Shown: positions 52,306-60,650 of the stretch, one piece after another
Position numbering within the stretch: position 1 is the stretch's first letter
Layout: the number at the start of each line of letters is the position of its first letter
DNA from: Pseudoalteromonas umbrosa
GTDB lineage: Bacteria > Pseudomonadota > Gammaproteobacteria > Enterobacterales > Alteromonadaceae
Direction of reading: 5' to 3'
Assembly (NCBI RefSeq): GCF_030125375.1
Contig: NZ_JASJUU010000001.1
Coordinates: 310,001-374,000, forward strand
Length of the DNA: 64,000 nt
Program-made: the position numbers and the translations under genes
The notes under the pieces: model-generated
The model's input: only the letters and a program-made list of their open reading frames with translations
Databases searched by the model: none
What the model was told of the DNA's origin: nothing

Positions 52306-52755
52306 ATGCGTACAGTAGATTTATCACCACTTTATCGTTCATTCATTGGCTTTGATCACCTAGCTACATTAATGGACTCGGCACAAAGAAGCTCAGAAAA
52401 ACAGTCTGGCTTTCCACCTTATAATATTGAAGCTTTGGATGAAGATAAGTACCAAATTACCATGGCCGTTGCAGGATTCAGTGAGCAAGAGCTGTCACTA
52501 GAGTCAGAAAACAATACGCTCACAGTGAGAGGTGAGAAGCAGAATAAAGTGTCTGCTCAAGAGCGTAAATTCATTCATCAAGGCCTTGCAGAGCGCAATT
52601 TTGAGCGCAAGTTTCAGCTCGGTGATCATATTAAAGTCATCGGCGCAGATTTAGAAAATGGCTTGTTAAAAATAGATTTGGAACGTGAAGTGCCAGAAGC
52701 CATGAAACCAAGAAAAATAGCCATTGGCTCAAGGAAATTACTTAAAGAAGAATAA
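52306..52755 (+). CDS. ibpA: Small heat shock protein, Hsp20/IbpA family
   Basis: Cytoplasmic ATP-independent holdase of 149 residues that binds unfolding proteins. The N-terminus MRTVDLSPLYRSFIGFDHLA is IbpA-like. The alpha-crystallin domain (about 38-130) has YNIEALDEDKYQITMAVAGF, LTVRGEKQN and GLAERNFERKFQLGDHIKV, followed by ADLENGLLKIDLEREVPEA. The C-terminal IxI-type anchor is KIAIG. Length and order match IbpA. The leader holds a sigma-32-like promoter and a ROSE-like thermometer motif, so heat should raise both transcription and translation. A strong terminator follows at 52793. Confidence 0.93.
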   Translation: MRTVDLSPLYRSFIGFDHLATLMDSAQRSSEKQSGFPPYNIEALDEDKYQITMAVAGFSEQELSLESENNTLTVRGEKQNKVSAQERKFIHQGLAERNFERKFQLGDHIKVIGADLENGLLKIDLEREVPEAMKPRKIAIGSRKLLKEE

Positions 52756-52792
52756 CTAAGCCCCTTATTTGCTTGTTACGTTGTTTCCAACC

Positions 52793-52815
52793 AGCCGCCG
52801 TATGGCGGCTTTTTT
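52793..52815 (+). terminator. Rho-independent terminator after ibpA
   Basis: AGCCGCC (52793-52799) pairs with GGCGGCT (52804-52810) around GTAT and continues as TTTTT. Confidence 0.88.
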
Positions 52816-52916
52816 GTGTTTAATAAAAATGAACTATAAAAAGGAACAACGGGACTTTACATGTTTTGCCCATGTCCGTATGGTTGTGTTAATTTTATGT
52901 AACCAAGGAATGTGCG

Positions 52917-54761
52917 ATGAAACTTACCTTTTTATTGCTGATGATATTTTTTTGTCCTAAGTTATTGGCAAATAGTGCATTAGCTACCACCCAGATACTG
53001 ACAGAGTACACGTCATTTACACAGCATGGCGACCATGGCTTTGTGGTCAACTTACTACCCGCTGATCCCTCTGCAAAGCACACCCTCGAAGTTGAACTTG
53101 GCTGCGCAGCGCAAGGTTGTAGCGATTGGGATTATACGGTGCGCTTTGAATGGCACCAAGGCACAAAGCGCTACGAGCTGGGGCGCTTAATTACCCCTTA
53201 TGCTGGATATATGCAACGCGGCATGCATGGTTTTGACCGAAATTGGCGGCGCACTTTCTCTTTTGATGTTTCTCATTTGGCACCAGTGCTGACAGGTGAA
53301 GGAAGTTTAAATGTGCATTATGGTGGCTGGGGCGCTAAAAAGAGTGCTTTTGGTATTGCTGCAAAGCTAATTTCACAGCCAAACTATCACACCAGAGTGG
53401 TTAAACGTGTAATTCCACTTTATGAGTCAGGCTCTGAAGGCTGGCCATATAAAACAGCACAAGACTTTGCTACTTTATTGCCAGCTAAAAACGTCGTCTT
53501 TGAAGCCGGTGAGCAATCTGCTGAGATTAAGATGATTGTCACAGCACACGGCCATGCTTTGTCCTATGACAACCCTGAAGGAAAAGCTGAGTTATGTGGT
53601 GAATGGTGCGATAGATATTTTACCTTGCATCAAGATGGAAACTTAGTGGTTCAGCAAAACCTGTGGCGTGATGATTGCGACCAAAGTGCCACTTTCCCAC
53701 AAGGAGGTACTTATTTATTTGCGCGTGCTAATTGGTGTCCGGGAGAAGCCGTTACGCCTTTTAGTTACCCTGTTGATATATCAAACGTGAATTCAGAGTT
53801 TGACTTGAACTGGCAGGCATATAGTTGGGCACCTTCTCAATACGGTAAAGATGCGCCTAGATATATCGTTAATGCGGTTTTAGTCACCTATGGCGAGCAG
53901 ACCGTTGAAGAAGATATCGCACTCACCACCATCGTTAAACCAAATGCAGCCATGCCAGATCGCATTGGTTTGTCATGTGGTGAGATAGAGGTTGAAGTAG
54001 CAAACCAAGGAAATACAAAAATCAATGAACTGTGGTTTGATTATGGCGTTGAGGGACAGCAAGCGAAGCAATATTACTGGCAGGGTGAGATTGCCGCAGG
54101 TGATAAGAAACGCATAACATTCAGCGCTGAATTTTTGGGGACTTTTAACACAGAGCAAGCGAAGTTGAATGTAACTGTGCGAAGTACAGATGACCAAAAA
54201 ATTGCGAATAACAGCCAAACAGTTCGGTTTAACCGCCCAATTGCGATTGAGTCCAGTGCGGTTTTACGACTGCTGACAGGCAAGCTGGGTGAGGAAACCC
54301 GTGTTTCTTTAATCGACCGCATACAATCGACAGTAAAACACTGGAGCGAATTTACCGATGCCAGTTGGCATGACCTATCTATGGATGTGCCAGTGGGTTG
54401 TTATACCTTGAAAATCCAAGACAGTGCGCAAGATGGCCTTGCATTTCCATTTTTTAATCAGCGCAAGGGTAAAGGCGAAATAGTGTTACATCACAGTGAT
54501 GCCACTGACTCAGCCGTAACGGTATTACAGCCTGACTTTGGTCGTGAGCTAGCGATTCCTGTTACCGTCGGTTATGAAATGGGAGGCTGTGCAGCAACAG
54601 CATGGCAAGCTGACCTTGCATACAATAAAAAAGGACAACAAGTCGCTTATAAAGGTGTTATCTATCAAGCTCGACATTGGAGTTACAATTTTGAGCCTGA
54701 TAGAGCAGGACCTTACGACCCTTGGCAAGCAATAAGCTATTGTGATGGCAGTGCACTCTAA
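52917..54761 (+). CDS. PNGase F-like secreted protein with C-terminal carbohydrate-binding module
   Basis: Exported protein of 614 residues with signal peptide MKLTFLLLMIFFCPKLLANS. The N-terminal region has GCAAQGCSDWDYTVRFEWHQ and YELGRLITPYAGYM, a Cys-Asp-Trp-Asp arrangement and the LGRxITPY strand characteristic of peptide-N-glycosidase F. FPQGGTYLFARANWCPG and NWQAYSW follow, completing the two jelly-roll layers. A linking region (about 350-440) is beta-rich. The C-terminal YKGVIYQARHWSYNFEPD ... WQAI, near residues 575-612, is a chitin-binding type 3-like module. It would remove N-glycans from glycoproteins or bind glycans outside the cell; activity is inferred from the fold. It is monocistronic. 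Confidence 0.85.
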   Translation: MKLTFLLLMIFFCPKLLANSALATTQILTEYTSFTQHGDHGFVVNLLPADPSAKHTLEVELGCAAQGCSDWDYTVRFEWHQGTKRYELGRLITPYAGYMQRGMHGFDRNWRRTFSFDVSHLAPVLTGEGSLNVHYGGWGAKKSAFGIAAKLISQPNYHTRVVKRVIPLYESGSEGWPYKTAQDFATLLPAKNVVFEAGEQSAEIKMIVTAHGHALSYDNPEGKAELCGEWCDRYFTLHQDGNLVVQQNLWRDDCDQSATFPQGGTYLFARANWCPGEAVTPFSYPVDISNVNSEFDLNWQAYSWAPSQYGKDAPRYIVNAVLVTYGEQTVEEDIALTTIVKPNAAMPDRIGLSCGEIEVEVANQGNTKINELWFDYGVEGQQAKQYYWQGEIAAGDKKRITFSAEFLGTFNTEQAKLNVTVRSTDDQKIANNSQTVRFNRPIAIESSAVLRLLTGKLGEETRVSLIDRIQSTVKHWSEFTDASWHDLSMDVPVGCYTLKIQDSAQDGLAFPFFNQRKGKGEIVLHHSDATDSAVTVLQPDFGRELAIPVTVGYEMGGCAATAWQADLAYNKKGQQVAYKGVIYQARHWSYNFEPDRAGPYDPWQAISYCDGSAL

Positions 54762-54770
54762 AAAACGGGT

Positions 54771-55352
54771 TTATTCGTAGTAGGAGCGCATTTCTGGGTT
54801 GGTGTTGCTTAACAGATCGGCAATGTCAGCCCGTGTTTCTGCTGTCTTATTCTGACTTAATTTAAAGTTGCCAGATAAAGCTTCAAGTTGTATCTCAAAA
54901 AACAATAAGCTTTTACACATGGATTTTAGTCGCTTTTCTGGCACAGCTGTTAATTGCCAAGGATTACGCTTATCTTCAAAGGCTTGCAATATATGCCCCA
55001 TTACCTCTAGTTGCTTGCCATAATCTTCGATAGAAATGAGCTTCCCTTGGCCTTGCACTGTCACATAGTCCCAAGTTGGTAAGCTAAGGCCCTCGACTTG
55101 GTTAGGGGAGAGGTAGGTATCCGGTCCTCTGAATACAATATCCACGGTGGTTCCGACAAAGTGCTTTATGGGGTTTGTACCCGTAGCATGTCCAAAGAGT
55201 GTTTTTGCTCCTTTGCAAATGCTAACGGGTATATGGCATATATGTGCTTGATCCTCACTTTTACAAAAAAAAGTGGCTAAGGGGAAGCGCTCAATCACAT
55301 CAAAAAGCGCGCTATCTTGTTGTTGAACATACTCTTTGAATGGGTATTTCAT
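54771..55352 (-). CDS. FMN-binding PaiB-like protein
   Basis: PaiB-family protein (split-barrel flavin-binding fold) of 193 residues. It has YPFKEYVQQQDSALFDVIER, FPLATFFCKS, HIPVSIC, LFGHATGTNPIKHF, VDIVFRGPDTYLSPNQ and SLPTWDYVTVQGQGKL. PaiB was named as a negative regulator of sporulation and protease genes in Bacillus; in Gram-negative bacteria its role is unknown. The ATG at 55352 overlaps the stop of the acetyltransferase gene as ATGA, so the two are translationally coupled. In Bacillus PaiA, an acetyltransferase, is paired with PaiB in the same way. Confidence 0.88.
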   Translation of the reverse strand: MKYPFKEYVQQQDSALFDVIERFPLATFFCKSEDQAHICHIPVSICKGAKTLFGHATGTNPIKHFVGTTVDIVFRGPDTYLSPNQVEGLSLPTWDYVTVQGQGKLISIEDYGKQLEVMGHILQAFEDKRNPWQLTAVPEKRLKSMCKSLLFFEIQLEALSGNFKLSQNKTAETRADIADLLSNTNPEMRSYYE

Positions 55353-55924
55353 AGCCAAGACTCTAGACGCTGCTTAATGTCGGGCCACATATCATCTGTG
55401 ATGCTAAAACGGGCTGTATTTCTAAAGCTGCCATCTGGTAGTTTTCTATTTTTTAGATGGATAGCTTCAAAGTGCGCACCTAGTCGAGCAATTGCGCTGC
55501 GCGATTTGTGATTTTGCTCATGCGTTTGAAATTCAATTCTTACTAACCCTAGTGTTTCAAAAGCATGTTTTAATAATAAGTATTTTGCATGTGTATTGAT
55601 GTGGCTGCGCTGCCAGTCTAAGCCGATAAATGTATGGCCAATTTCGGCTTGAAGGTTGTGGTGATCCAGTCTAAATATGCGTGTATTGCCAGTCACTTGG
55701 TTAGTTGCAACATCAATAATGGCAAAGACTAGCTGCTCCTGTGGGTCAAATTGAGCTGTTTGCTCAAACCAGTCTTTTAATATTTCAGGGCTTTGACAAT
55801 AGTTGGTCGGGACCCAGCGCCAAAGCACCTTGGCTTCACCAACTTTTTGTAATGCATCAAGGTGTGAATGGGATAGGGGCTCTAAGCGCACTTTGCTTGA
55901 GCATAGTGATATCGGTTTTAACAT
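55349..55924 (-). CDS. GNAT-family N-acetyltransferase paired with PaiB
   Basis: Acetyltransferase of 191 residues of the RimJ/RimL-like subgroup. It begins MLKPISLCSSKVRLEPLSHS and contains VTGNTRIFRLDHHNLQAEIG, HTFIGLDWQRSHINTHAK, KHAFETLGLVRIEFQTHEQN and SRSAIARLGAHFEAI. Members acetylate protein N-termini or small amines. The ATG at 55924 follows AAGGAG; an upstream in-frame start at 55999 lacks it. The gene is divergent from a MocR regulator and overlaps paiB by 4 bp, so the pair should be one regulated unit. Confidence 0.88.
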   Translation of the reverse strand: MLKPISLCSSKVRLEPLSHSHLDALQKVGEAKVLWRWVPTNYCQSPEILKDWFEQTAQFDPQEQLVFAIIDVATNQVTGNTRIFRLDHHNLQAEIGHTFIGLDWQRSHINTHAKYLLLKHAFETLGLVRIEFQTHEQNHKSRSAIARLGAHFEAIHLKNRKLPDGSFRNTARFSITDDMWPDIKQRLESWL

Positions 55925-56023
55925 ACATTTCTCCTTAGGCAATGACGATACATGTTTGCTATGAATTAAGATTACGCTTTTGTGGTCAGGTTTAAACAAC
56001 CAGATCTTAAAAATTGCCTATAC

Positions 56024-56041
56024 CAGCTTGCTAGCAAGCTG
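56024..56041. promoter_or_regulatory. 18-bp perfect palindrome between MocR and its divergent genes
   Basis: CAGCTTGCTAGCAAGCTG is a perfect palindrome. AAAAAT and ATTTTT lie outside it at 56009-56014 and 56044-56049. It sits in the divergent promoter 44 bp before the MocR ATG and is a good operator candidate. Confidence 0.6.
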
Positions 56042-56084
56042 AGATTTTTATACGCTCAATAGCACTTAATACTGCTGCGATAAA

Positions 56085-57524
56085 ATGATGTTTACAGGGC
56101 GCCCATTAGATAAAAAAAATAAAGCAAAACATATTCAAATGGCAGAGCAAGTGCGCTCAGCAATTCAAAGCGGCCACATTAAGCCCGGTGAAAAGTTACC
56201 CTCAGCACGGGCTTTAGGTCAGCTTTTTTCTGTGAATCGTCATACTGTGATGAATGCATTGCAAAACTTGGTTGCTGAAGGGTGGTTGGTGTCTGAGTTA
56301 CGAAAAGGCTATAAGGTTAATAGCCAATTACCTGTAGTGCATAGTACGCAAGTCAATGAACAAGACGTGACATTTGATCCTGTCACGCCACAATTTGCTG
56401 CGGTTATCCCTAAAAACCCGTCACCGACTTTAGAAGAATATGCCTATAATTTTGCAGGTGGACTGCCGGATATAACGCAGTTTCCATTTGATGAGTTCAG
56501 GCGCAGTATCAATAAGGTGTGTCGTAGTAGCAATGCCCATGCTCTTCATTATCAAAATGTGGCTGGAGAGCCCGAATTGCGAGCACAATTAAAAGCATAT
56601 TTACGCAAAGCGCGAGGATTACCCTGTGATGATGTACTGGTCTGTAATGGCTCACAGGAAGCCTTGTTTTTAACAGCGCAAGCGTTTTTGAGTCCCGGTG
56701 AAGGGGTTGCAATGGAGTCACTTGGTTACCCGCCAGCAAGGCAAGCCTTTATGGCAGCAGGTGGCGTGATTCACGATATTAAACAAGATGAGCAGGGCTT
56801 GTGTGTTGAAGCTTTGGCGGAATGTTTTGCCAGCTCGACTATTCGCTTATTGTATTTAACACCTTTGCATCAATATCCCACCACACTCACTATGTCGGTT
56901 GCGAGAAGAATGGCGATATATAAGTTATGTGCGCAGCACGGCGTTTTTATCATAGAAGATGATTATGATCATGAATTTCACTACCGTTGTCCACCACTTC
57001 AGCCAATGGCTGCGAATGACCCCGCACAAATTGTGATTTATCTCTCGACCTTTTCTAAAATCATGTTCGCGGGCGCAAGGTTAGGCTATGTCACCGCAGC
57101 ACCCGCTGTACTTGAACAGCTGGTAGGACTAAAAAGGCTGATAAATCATAAGAATGACGTTTTGATGCAGCTTGCTATCGCTGATTGGATGGCAACGGGT
57201 AACTTTGAAAGACACTTGCGTCGAATGACTAAGCTATATCAACAGCGATGCGACTTGATGGCACAAAAACTCGGTGACCTCAAAGAACAGGGGTTTGATA
57301 TTGAATTTAAACAACCAGATGGTGGGATGGCATTTTGGGTTGATTTAAAACGAGATATATCAAATTTACCAGCCAAGCTTGAGGAAGCAAAGATATTTGC
57401 CCATACAGAACAGGCGTTTTGCCACACTAAAATAGAAAGAGAAACACACATACGTCTTGGCTTTGCAGGGCAAAGAGCAGAAAGAATAATAGCGGGGCTT
57501 GATGCGGTTTTTGCGTTACTTTGA
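56085..57524 (+). CDS. MocR/PdxR-family regulator (GntR HTH plus aminotransferase domain)
   Basis: A 479-residue regulator. The N-terminal GntR winged helix (about 12-80) has IQMAEQVRSAIQSGHIKPGE and KLPSARALGQLFSVNRHTV. The C-terminal fold-type I aminotransferase domain contains YHYQNVAGEPELR-like ALHYQNVAGEPELR, VCNGSQEALFL, IIEDDYDHEFHYRCPPLQ and the PLP lysine K325 in STFSKIMFAGARLGYV. MocR proteins sense PLP or amino acid derivatives. Here the gene diverges from the acetyltransferase-paiB pair, the usual arrangement for a MocR and its target, with a perfect palindrome between. A start at 56085 or 56088 cannot be decided. Confidence 0.92.
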   Translation: MMFTGRPLDKKNKAKHIQMAEQVRSAIQSGHIKPGEKLPSARALGQLFSVNRHTVMNALQNLVAEGWLVSELRKGYKVNSQLPVVHSTQVNEQDVTFDPVTPQFAAVIPKNPSPTLEEYAYNFAGGLPDITQFPFDEFRRSINKVCRSSNAHALHYQNVAGEPELRAQLKAYLRKARGLPCDDVLVCNGSQEALFLTAQAFLSPGEGVAMESLGYPPARQAFMAAGGVIHDIKQDEQGLCVEALAECFASSTIRLLYLTPLHQYPTTLTMSVARRMAIYKLCAQHGVFIIEDDYDHEFHYRCPPLQPMAANDPAQIVIYLSTFSKIMFAGARLGYVTAAPAVLEQLVGLKRLINHKNDVLMQLAIADWMATGNFERHLRRMTKLYQQRCDLMAQKLGDLKEQGFDIEFKQPDGGMAFWVDLKRDISNLPAKLEEAKIFAHTEQAFCHTKIERETHIRLGFAGQRAERIIAGLDAVFALL

Positions 57525-57591
57525 AGGAAAAAAGGGTCCATGCCTAGACCCGGTATCGACATAGAATTGCATGTGTTTATAAAAGGGAATA

Positions 57592-57786
57592 CTACTTTCT
57601 ATCTGGTGCCCATGTGAGCTTGCCATTGATATTTGCGATATCATACTTGAGTTTGCTTTCAACCCAGCTACCATCTTCTTTTTGACACAATGCAATGATA
57701 TAGCAATCTTCCTCGCCGGGAATGCCCTCAAAATGGATATTACGGCAGCTCGATTTATAAGATCCCGGGGGTGAAATGAACGACAT
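57592..57786 (-). CDS. Small cyanovirin-N-like (CVNH) half-domain protein
   Basis: A 64-residue protein that resembles one of the two sequence repeats of cyanovirin-N: SYKSSCRNIHFEG, then IALCQKEDGSWVESKLKYD and IANINGKLTWAPD. The Cys-Arg-Asn-Ile start, the Leu-x-x-x-Cys turn, Ser-x-Leu and NGKLTW follow the CVNH pattern. The normal domain has two such repeats (about 100 residues), so this is either a half that dimerises or a truncated gene. No signal peptide is visible. GGAG lies 13 nt before the ATG. CVNH proteins bind mannose or related glycans. A 71-codon frame in another register (57516-57731) overlaps it and is not favoured. Confidence 0.6.
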   Translation of the reverse strand: MSFISPPGSYKSSCRNIHFEGIPGEEDCYIIALCQKEDGSWVESKLKYDIANINGKLTWAPDRK

Positions 57787-57925
57787 ATCTCAAGTACTCC
57801 ATTTATCTTTATATAACGACACCATTAAGTTAACTTAATGGCGCCACAACGTGATGTGAGGATTATATTGAGATTGTGCCTGTATAAACATTACACACTA
57901 TTACACGGCAACAGAGTGTGGGGTG

Positions 57926-58399
57926 CTACTGATCTGAACTATTGATTGTTAGCTTCGCGGCTTCTTCTTCAAAAGTAACGACAAAGACTTTGTCAAATTC
58001 GTCTTCAGCAATACTCACATCTCTATCTGTAAGTAGCTTTATAAGCTCAGGAGTCGTATTACTATGACCTGCGACAACAATGGTGCCAGTCTGTTTTTTC
58101 AGCATATGAGCAAATGCCTCAAGGTTACCAGCATCATACAATGAAATATGTGTATCAATGAGATCTGCCAGTGGGGCGAGTGTTGCTTTAGTGCGATTGT
58201 AATTGGTTGAATAAAGTTTCGCGGGCTCATAAGGCAGCATCATTTGGGCAATGATTTGAGCACGTTTAATTCCCTGCTGAGTTAAACTCGGATCGACACC
58301 TTTTTGTTTTTCGGCATGGCGAACCAGTATGATATTTTCCGGCATCGCGATGCTTGAAAAGCTCAGCAAAAAAGCGATTATTATAAAAAGAGTACGCAT
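57926..58399 (-). CDS. Exported histidine phosphatase (phosphoglycerate mutase-like)
   Basis: Branch 1 or 2 histidine phosphatase of 157 residues with signal peptide MRTLFIIIAFLLSFSSIAMP. The catalytic core begins ENIILVRHAEKQKG, the RHG-type motif with RHA and the following Glu. YSTNYNRTKATLAPLAD and VVAGHSNTTPELIK supply the second Arg and His. Short periplasmic members dephosphorylate small molecules or lipids; the substrate here is unknown. AGGAAGCC lies upstream of the ATG. The next gene upstream, on the plus strand, is the ABC operon, with a 249-bp regulatory region between. Confidence 0.85.
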   Translation of the reverse strand: MRTLFIIIAFLLSFSSIAMPENIILVRHAEKQKGVDPSLTQQGIKRAQIIAQMMLPYEPAKLYSTNYNRTKATLAPLADLIDTHISLYDAGNLEAFAHMLKKQTGTIVVAGHSNTTPELIKLLTDRDVSIAEDEFDKVFVVTFEEEAAKLTINSSDQ

Positions 58400-58511
58400 C
58401 GGGCTTCCTGTCAGTTTTTCTATCTACTACTATATCTTGTTCTCGTTATAACTGCACCTTTAGTAGCTTATATCTATTGCTGCGCCATAAATTTATCGTA
58501 TTACATCAACC

Positions 58512-58526
58512 TGTCCGCTGCGGACA
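58512..58526. promoter_or_regulatory. Perfect inverted repeat TGTCCG-N3-CGGACA, candidate upstream activating site
   Basis: TGTCCGCTGCGGACA is a perfect 15-bp inverted repeat. It lies about 85 bp before the sigma-54-like promoter, the usual distance for an enhancer-binding protein. A related core, GTCCGCGGAC, follows at 58535-58544. Confidence 0.65.
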
Positions 58527-58534
58527 CATTTTCT

Positions 58535-58544
58535 GTCCGCGGAC
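58535..58544. promoter_or_regulatory. Second palindrome GTCCGCGGAC
   Basis: A perfect 10-bp palindrome made of the same GTCCG/CGGAC half sites as 58512-58526, but with no spacer between them. It may be a weaker or alternative binding site for the same regulator. Confidence 0.5.
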
Positions 58545-58597
58545 GCTTTTAAATAACAATAAAAATAAAAAGCGTCTAATATTCAGTGGTTTAATTT

Positions 58598-58612
58598 TGG
58601 CATGTTATTGGT
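58598..58612 (+). promoter_or_regulatory. Sigma-54-like promoter of the ABC operon
   Basis: TGGCATGTTATTGGT matches 14 of 15 positions of the sigma-54 consensus TGGCAYRNNNTTGCW; the C of the -12 GC is replaced by G. It is 37 bp before the adaptor ATG and downstream of two palindromes. The operon is followed by an NtrC-type activator gene. Confidence 0.6.
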
Positions 58613-58648
58613 ATCACTTGGCCCACTAGGATAAAGCGAGAGGCTAAG

Positions 58649-59908
58649 ATGATTAAAGATACCAGTGGACAGGATCAATATGTGCCAGAGCGCAGAGCAT
58701 TTTTTCAGCGCAAGTCAGTGTGGGGTGGTGCGATATTAATAGTGCTCCTATTAACATTTTTGTGGGTATTTATGTCGCCACAAGCGCAGCGTTCTGTAGA
58801 CAAAGGACTGCTTGATATTGCAATTGTTGAAGTCGGTAAATTAACTCGGGAAATTGGTGCCCATGGGCGAATAGTTGCAGCACATGCACCAACTGTATAT
58901 AGCCCAGAAGTCGGCGTGACGACTTTACATGTCAGCGCTGGTGATAACGTTAAAGTGGGGCAGCTTGTTGCACACATACACAGTCCTGAATTGAGCAGTG
59001 AACTAAAACAGCAAGAGTCTGAACTATCACGTCTTGAAAGTGAGTGGCAGAGGCAGCAACTAGAAGCGCGTCGTCAAGCGCTGACACTTGAGAAGTCTCT
59101 TGATTTGGCAAAAGTGTCCCTTGAAGCTGCTGAACGTGAAAACCGCCGTGCTCAGCTGTCAATTCAATCTAGCTTAATTAGCCAGATTGACTTAGAGCAA
59201 GCGCAAGACGATTACGCAAAAGCAAAAGTTAACTTCTCACATGCGCAAAAAGAAGCGGAAATAGGCAGCGATACACTCAAGTTTGAACTTGCTGCCGCAA
59301 AGAGCCGTTTTGAGAGACAAGCGCTGGTGGTAGAGGAAATAAAACGACGCGTCAACAATTTACAAGTACGCGCAACGGTGGATGGCATCGTAGGTAATTT
59401 GCTGGTGCAAAATAAAGCCGCAGTTAGCCAAAACCAATCATTGATGACGTTAGTTGACCTGTCCGCTTATGAAGCCGAACTGAGAGTACCAGAAAGTTAT
59501 GCCAATGAGCTGGGGCTAGAAATGGCCGTGCTGATGCGAGTTGGGGCAACAGAGTTTGTTGGTCAACTGAGTGCTATCTCGCCTGAAGTGAGCGACCGTG
59601 AAGTCACCGCAAGAGTTAAGTTCACCAATCAAGATATTACAGGCATTCGCCAAAACCAGCGTGTGCATGCCCGTATTCAATTAGAAAATAAAGAAAACGT
59701 ACTGAAAGTCAGGCGTGGCCCATTTTTAAATAATGGTGGCTATTTCGCTTATCGATTGCGCGACAATTTTGCTCAAAAGGTCGAAATATCAACAGGTTCA
59801 AGCAGTTTAAAAGACATTGAGATCATCACTGGTCTACAAGAAGGTGACGAAATCATCATCTCTGGCTATGATGCGTTCAGCAATGCTGACTCAGTGCTAA
59901 TTAGATAA
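58649..59908 (+). CDS. HlyD/MacA-like periplasmic adaptor subunit
   Basis: Membrane fusion protein of 419 residues. One membrane helix (about 24-44: GAILIVLLLTFLWVFMSPQA) anchors it. Next comes a lipoyl half (VGVTTLHVSAGDNVKVGQLV), a long helical hairpin of about 100 residues rich in Glu, Gln, Leu and Arg, and a second lipoyl half (VRATVDGIVGNLL). Beta-barrel and membrane-proximal parts follow (VGQLSAISPEVSDREVTARV, IITGLQEGDEIIISGYDAF). It links an ABC exporter to an outer-membrane channel. It starts an operon of four genes; no TolC gene is present. AGAGGC precedes the ATG. Confidence 0.9.
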   Translation: MIKDTSGQDQYVPERRAFFQRKSVWGGAILIVLLLTFLWVFMSPQAQRSVDKGLLDIAIVEVGKLTREIGAHGRIVAAHAPTVYSPEVGVTTLHVSAGDNVKVGQLVAHIHSPELSSELKQQESELSRLESEWQRQQLEARRQALTLEKSLDLAKVSLEAAERENRRAQLSIQSSLISQIDLEQAQDDYAKAKVNFSHAQKEAEIGSDTLKFELAAAKSRFERQALVVEEIKRRVNNLQVRATVDGIVGNLLVQNKAAVSQNQSLMTLVDLSAYEAELRVPESYANELGLEMAVLMRVGATEFVGQLSAISPEVSDREVTARVKFTNQDITGIRQNQRVHARIQLENKENVLKVRRGPFLNNGGYFAYRLRDNFAQKVEISTGSSSLKDIEIITGLQEGDEIIISGYDAFSNADSVLIR

Positions 59909-59926
59909 AAATAAAGGAAACATATC

Positions 59927-60649
59927 ATGCTACACATGCAAAATATTGGAAAGTTATACCAAACTGAAATGGTTCAAACACAGGCACTGAGAGAGTTTAA
60001 TTTAACCGTTGAAGAAGGCGAGTTTATTGCAGTTACTGGGCCATCAGGCTCTGGTAAAACAACGTTTTTGAATATTGCTGGTCTCTTAGAGCCTTACTCA
60101 TCAGGTCAATATACCTTAGATGGCATTGATATTGGTAAACTCAATGATAATCAACGCTCTGATTTACGTAATCAGAAAATAGGGTTTATTTTTCAGGGTT
60201 TTAATCTAATTCCCGATCTGGATTTATTTGAAAACATTGAAGTGCCTCTGCGCTATCGCGGCATTAAAGCCAAAGAGCGCAAAAAGCGTGTTGAACAATG
60301 CCTTGAGCAAGTGGGTTTAGCAGGTCGAGCGCGTCATTTACCTCAGCAGCTCTCTGGTGGGCAACAGCAGCGTGTAGCAATTGCACGAGCATTGGCAGGA
60401 GAGCCGCGTTTTTTACTAGCCGATGAACCAACTGGTAATCTTGATAGCTTAATGGCAAGACAAGTCATGACATTGCTTGAAGAATTAAATCAATCCGGTA
60501 CCACCATTGTGATGGTGACGCACGACCAAGAGCTTGCTAGAAGAACACCGCGGAATATTCAGATTGTAGACGGGCAGGTTGCTGATTTTACACTTTATCA
60601 AGGTGGGCATGCGGCGCGCGAGACAGTCAACAAAACGGTAGGGGCTTGA
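59927..60649 (+). CDS. ABC transporter ATP-binding protein (MacB/LolD-type)
   Basis: Cytoplasmic ATPase of 240 residues. Walker [10 protein letters not shown] (residues about 44-52), Q-loop [20 protein letters not shown], signature [17 protein letters not shown], Walker [14 protein letters not shown] and H-loop [10 protein letters not shown] are all intact. The MacB/LolD subgroup, to which this belongs, powers mechanotransmission exporters for peptides, lipoproteins or antibiotics. It begins 18 bp after the adaptor gene with AAAGGAAAC upstream and is followed after 1 bp by the permease gene. Confidence 0.95.
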   Translation: MLHMQNIGKLYQTEMVQTQALREFNLTVEEGEFIAVTGPSGSGKTTFLNIAGLLEPYSSGQYTLDGIDIGKLNDNQRSDLRNQKIGFIFQGFNLIPDLDLFENIEVPLRYRGIKAKERKKRVEQCLEQVGLAGRARHLPQQLSGGQQQRVAIARALAGEPRFLLADEPTGNLDSLMARQVMTLLEELNQSGTTIVMVTHDQELARRTPRNIQIVDGQVADFTLYQGGHAARETVNKTVGA

Positions 60650-60650
60650 T

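Noticed and set aside
57516..57731. Alternative minus-strand frame overlapping the CVNH-like gene
   Set aside because: It shows no domain, while the overlapping frame 57592-57786 has the CVNH pattern and a ribosome-binding site.
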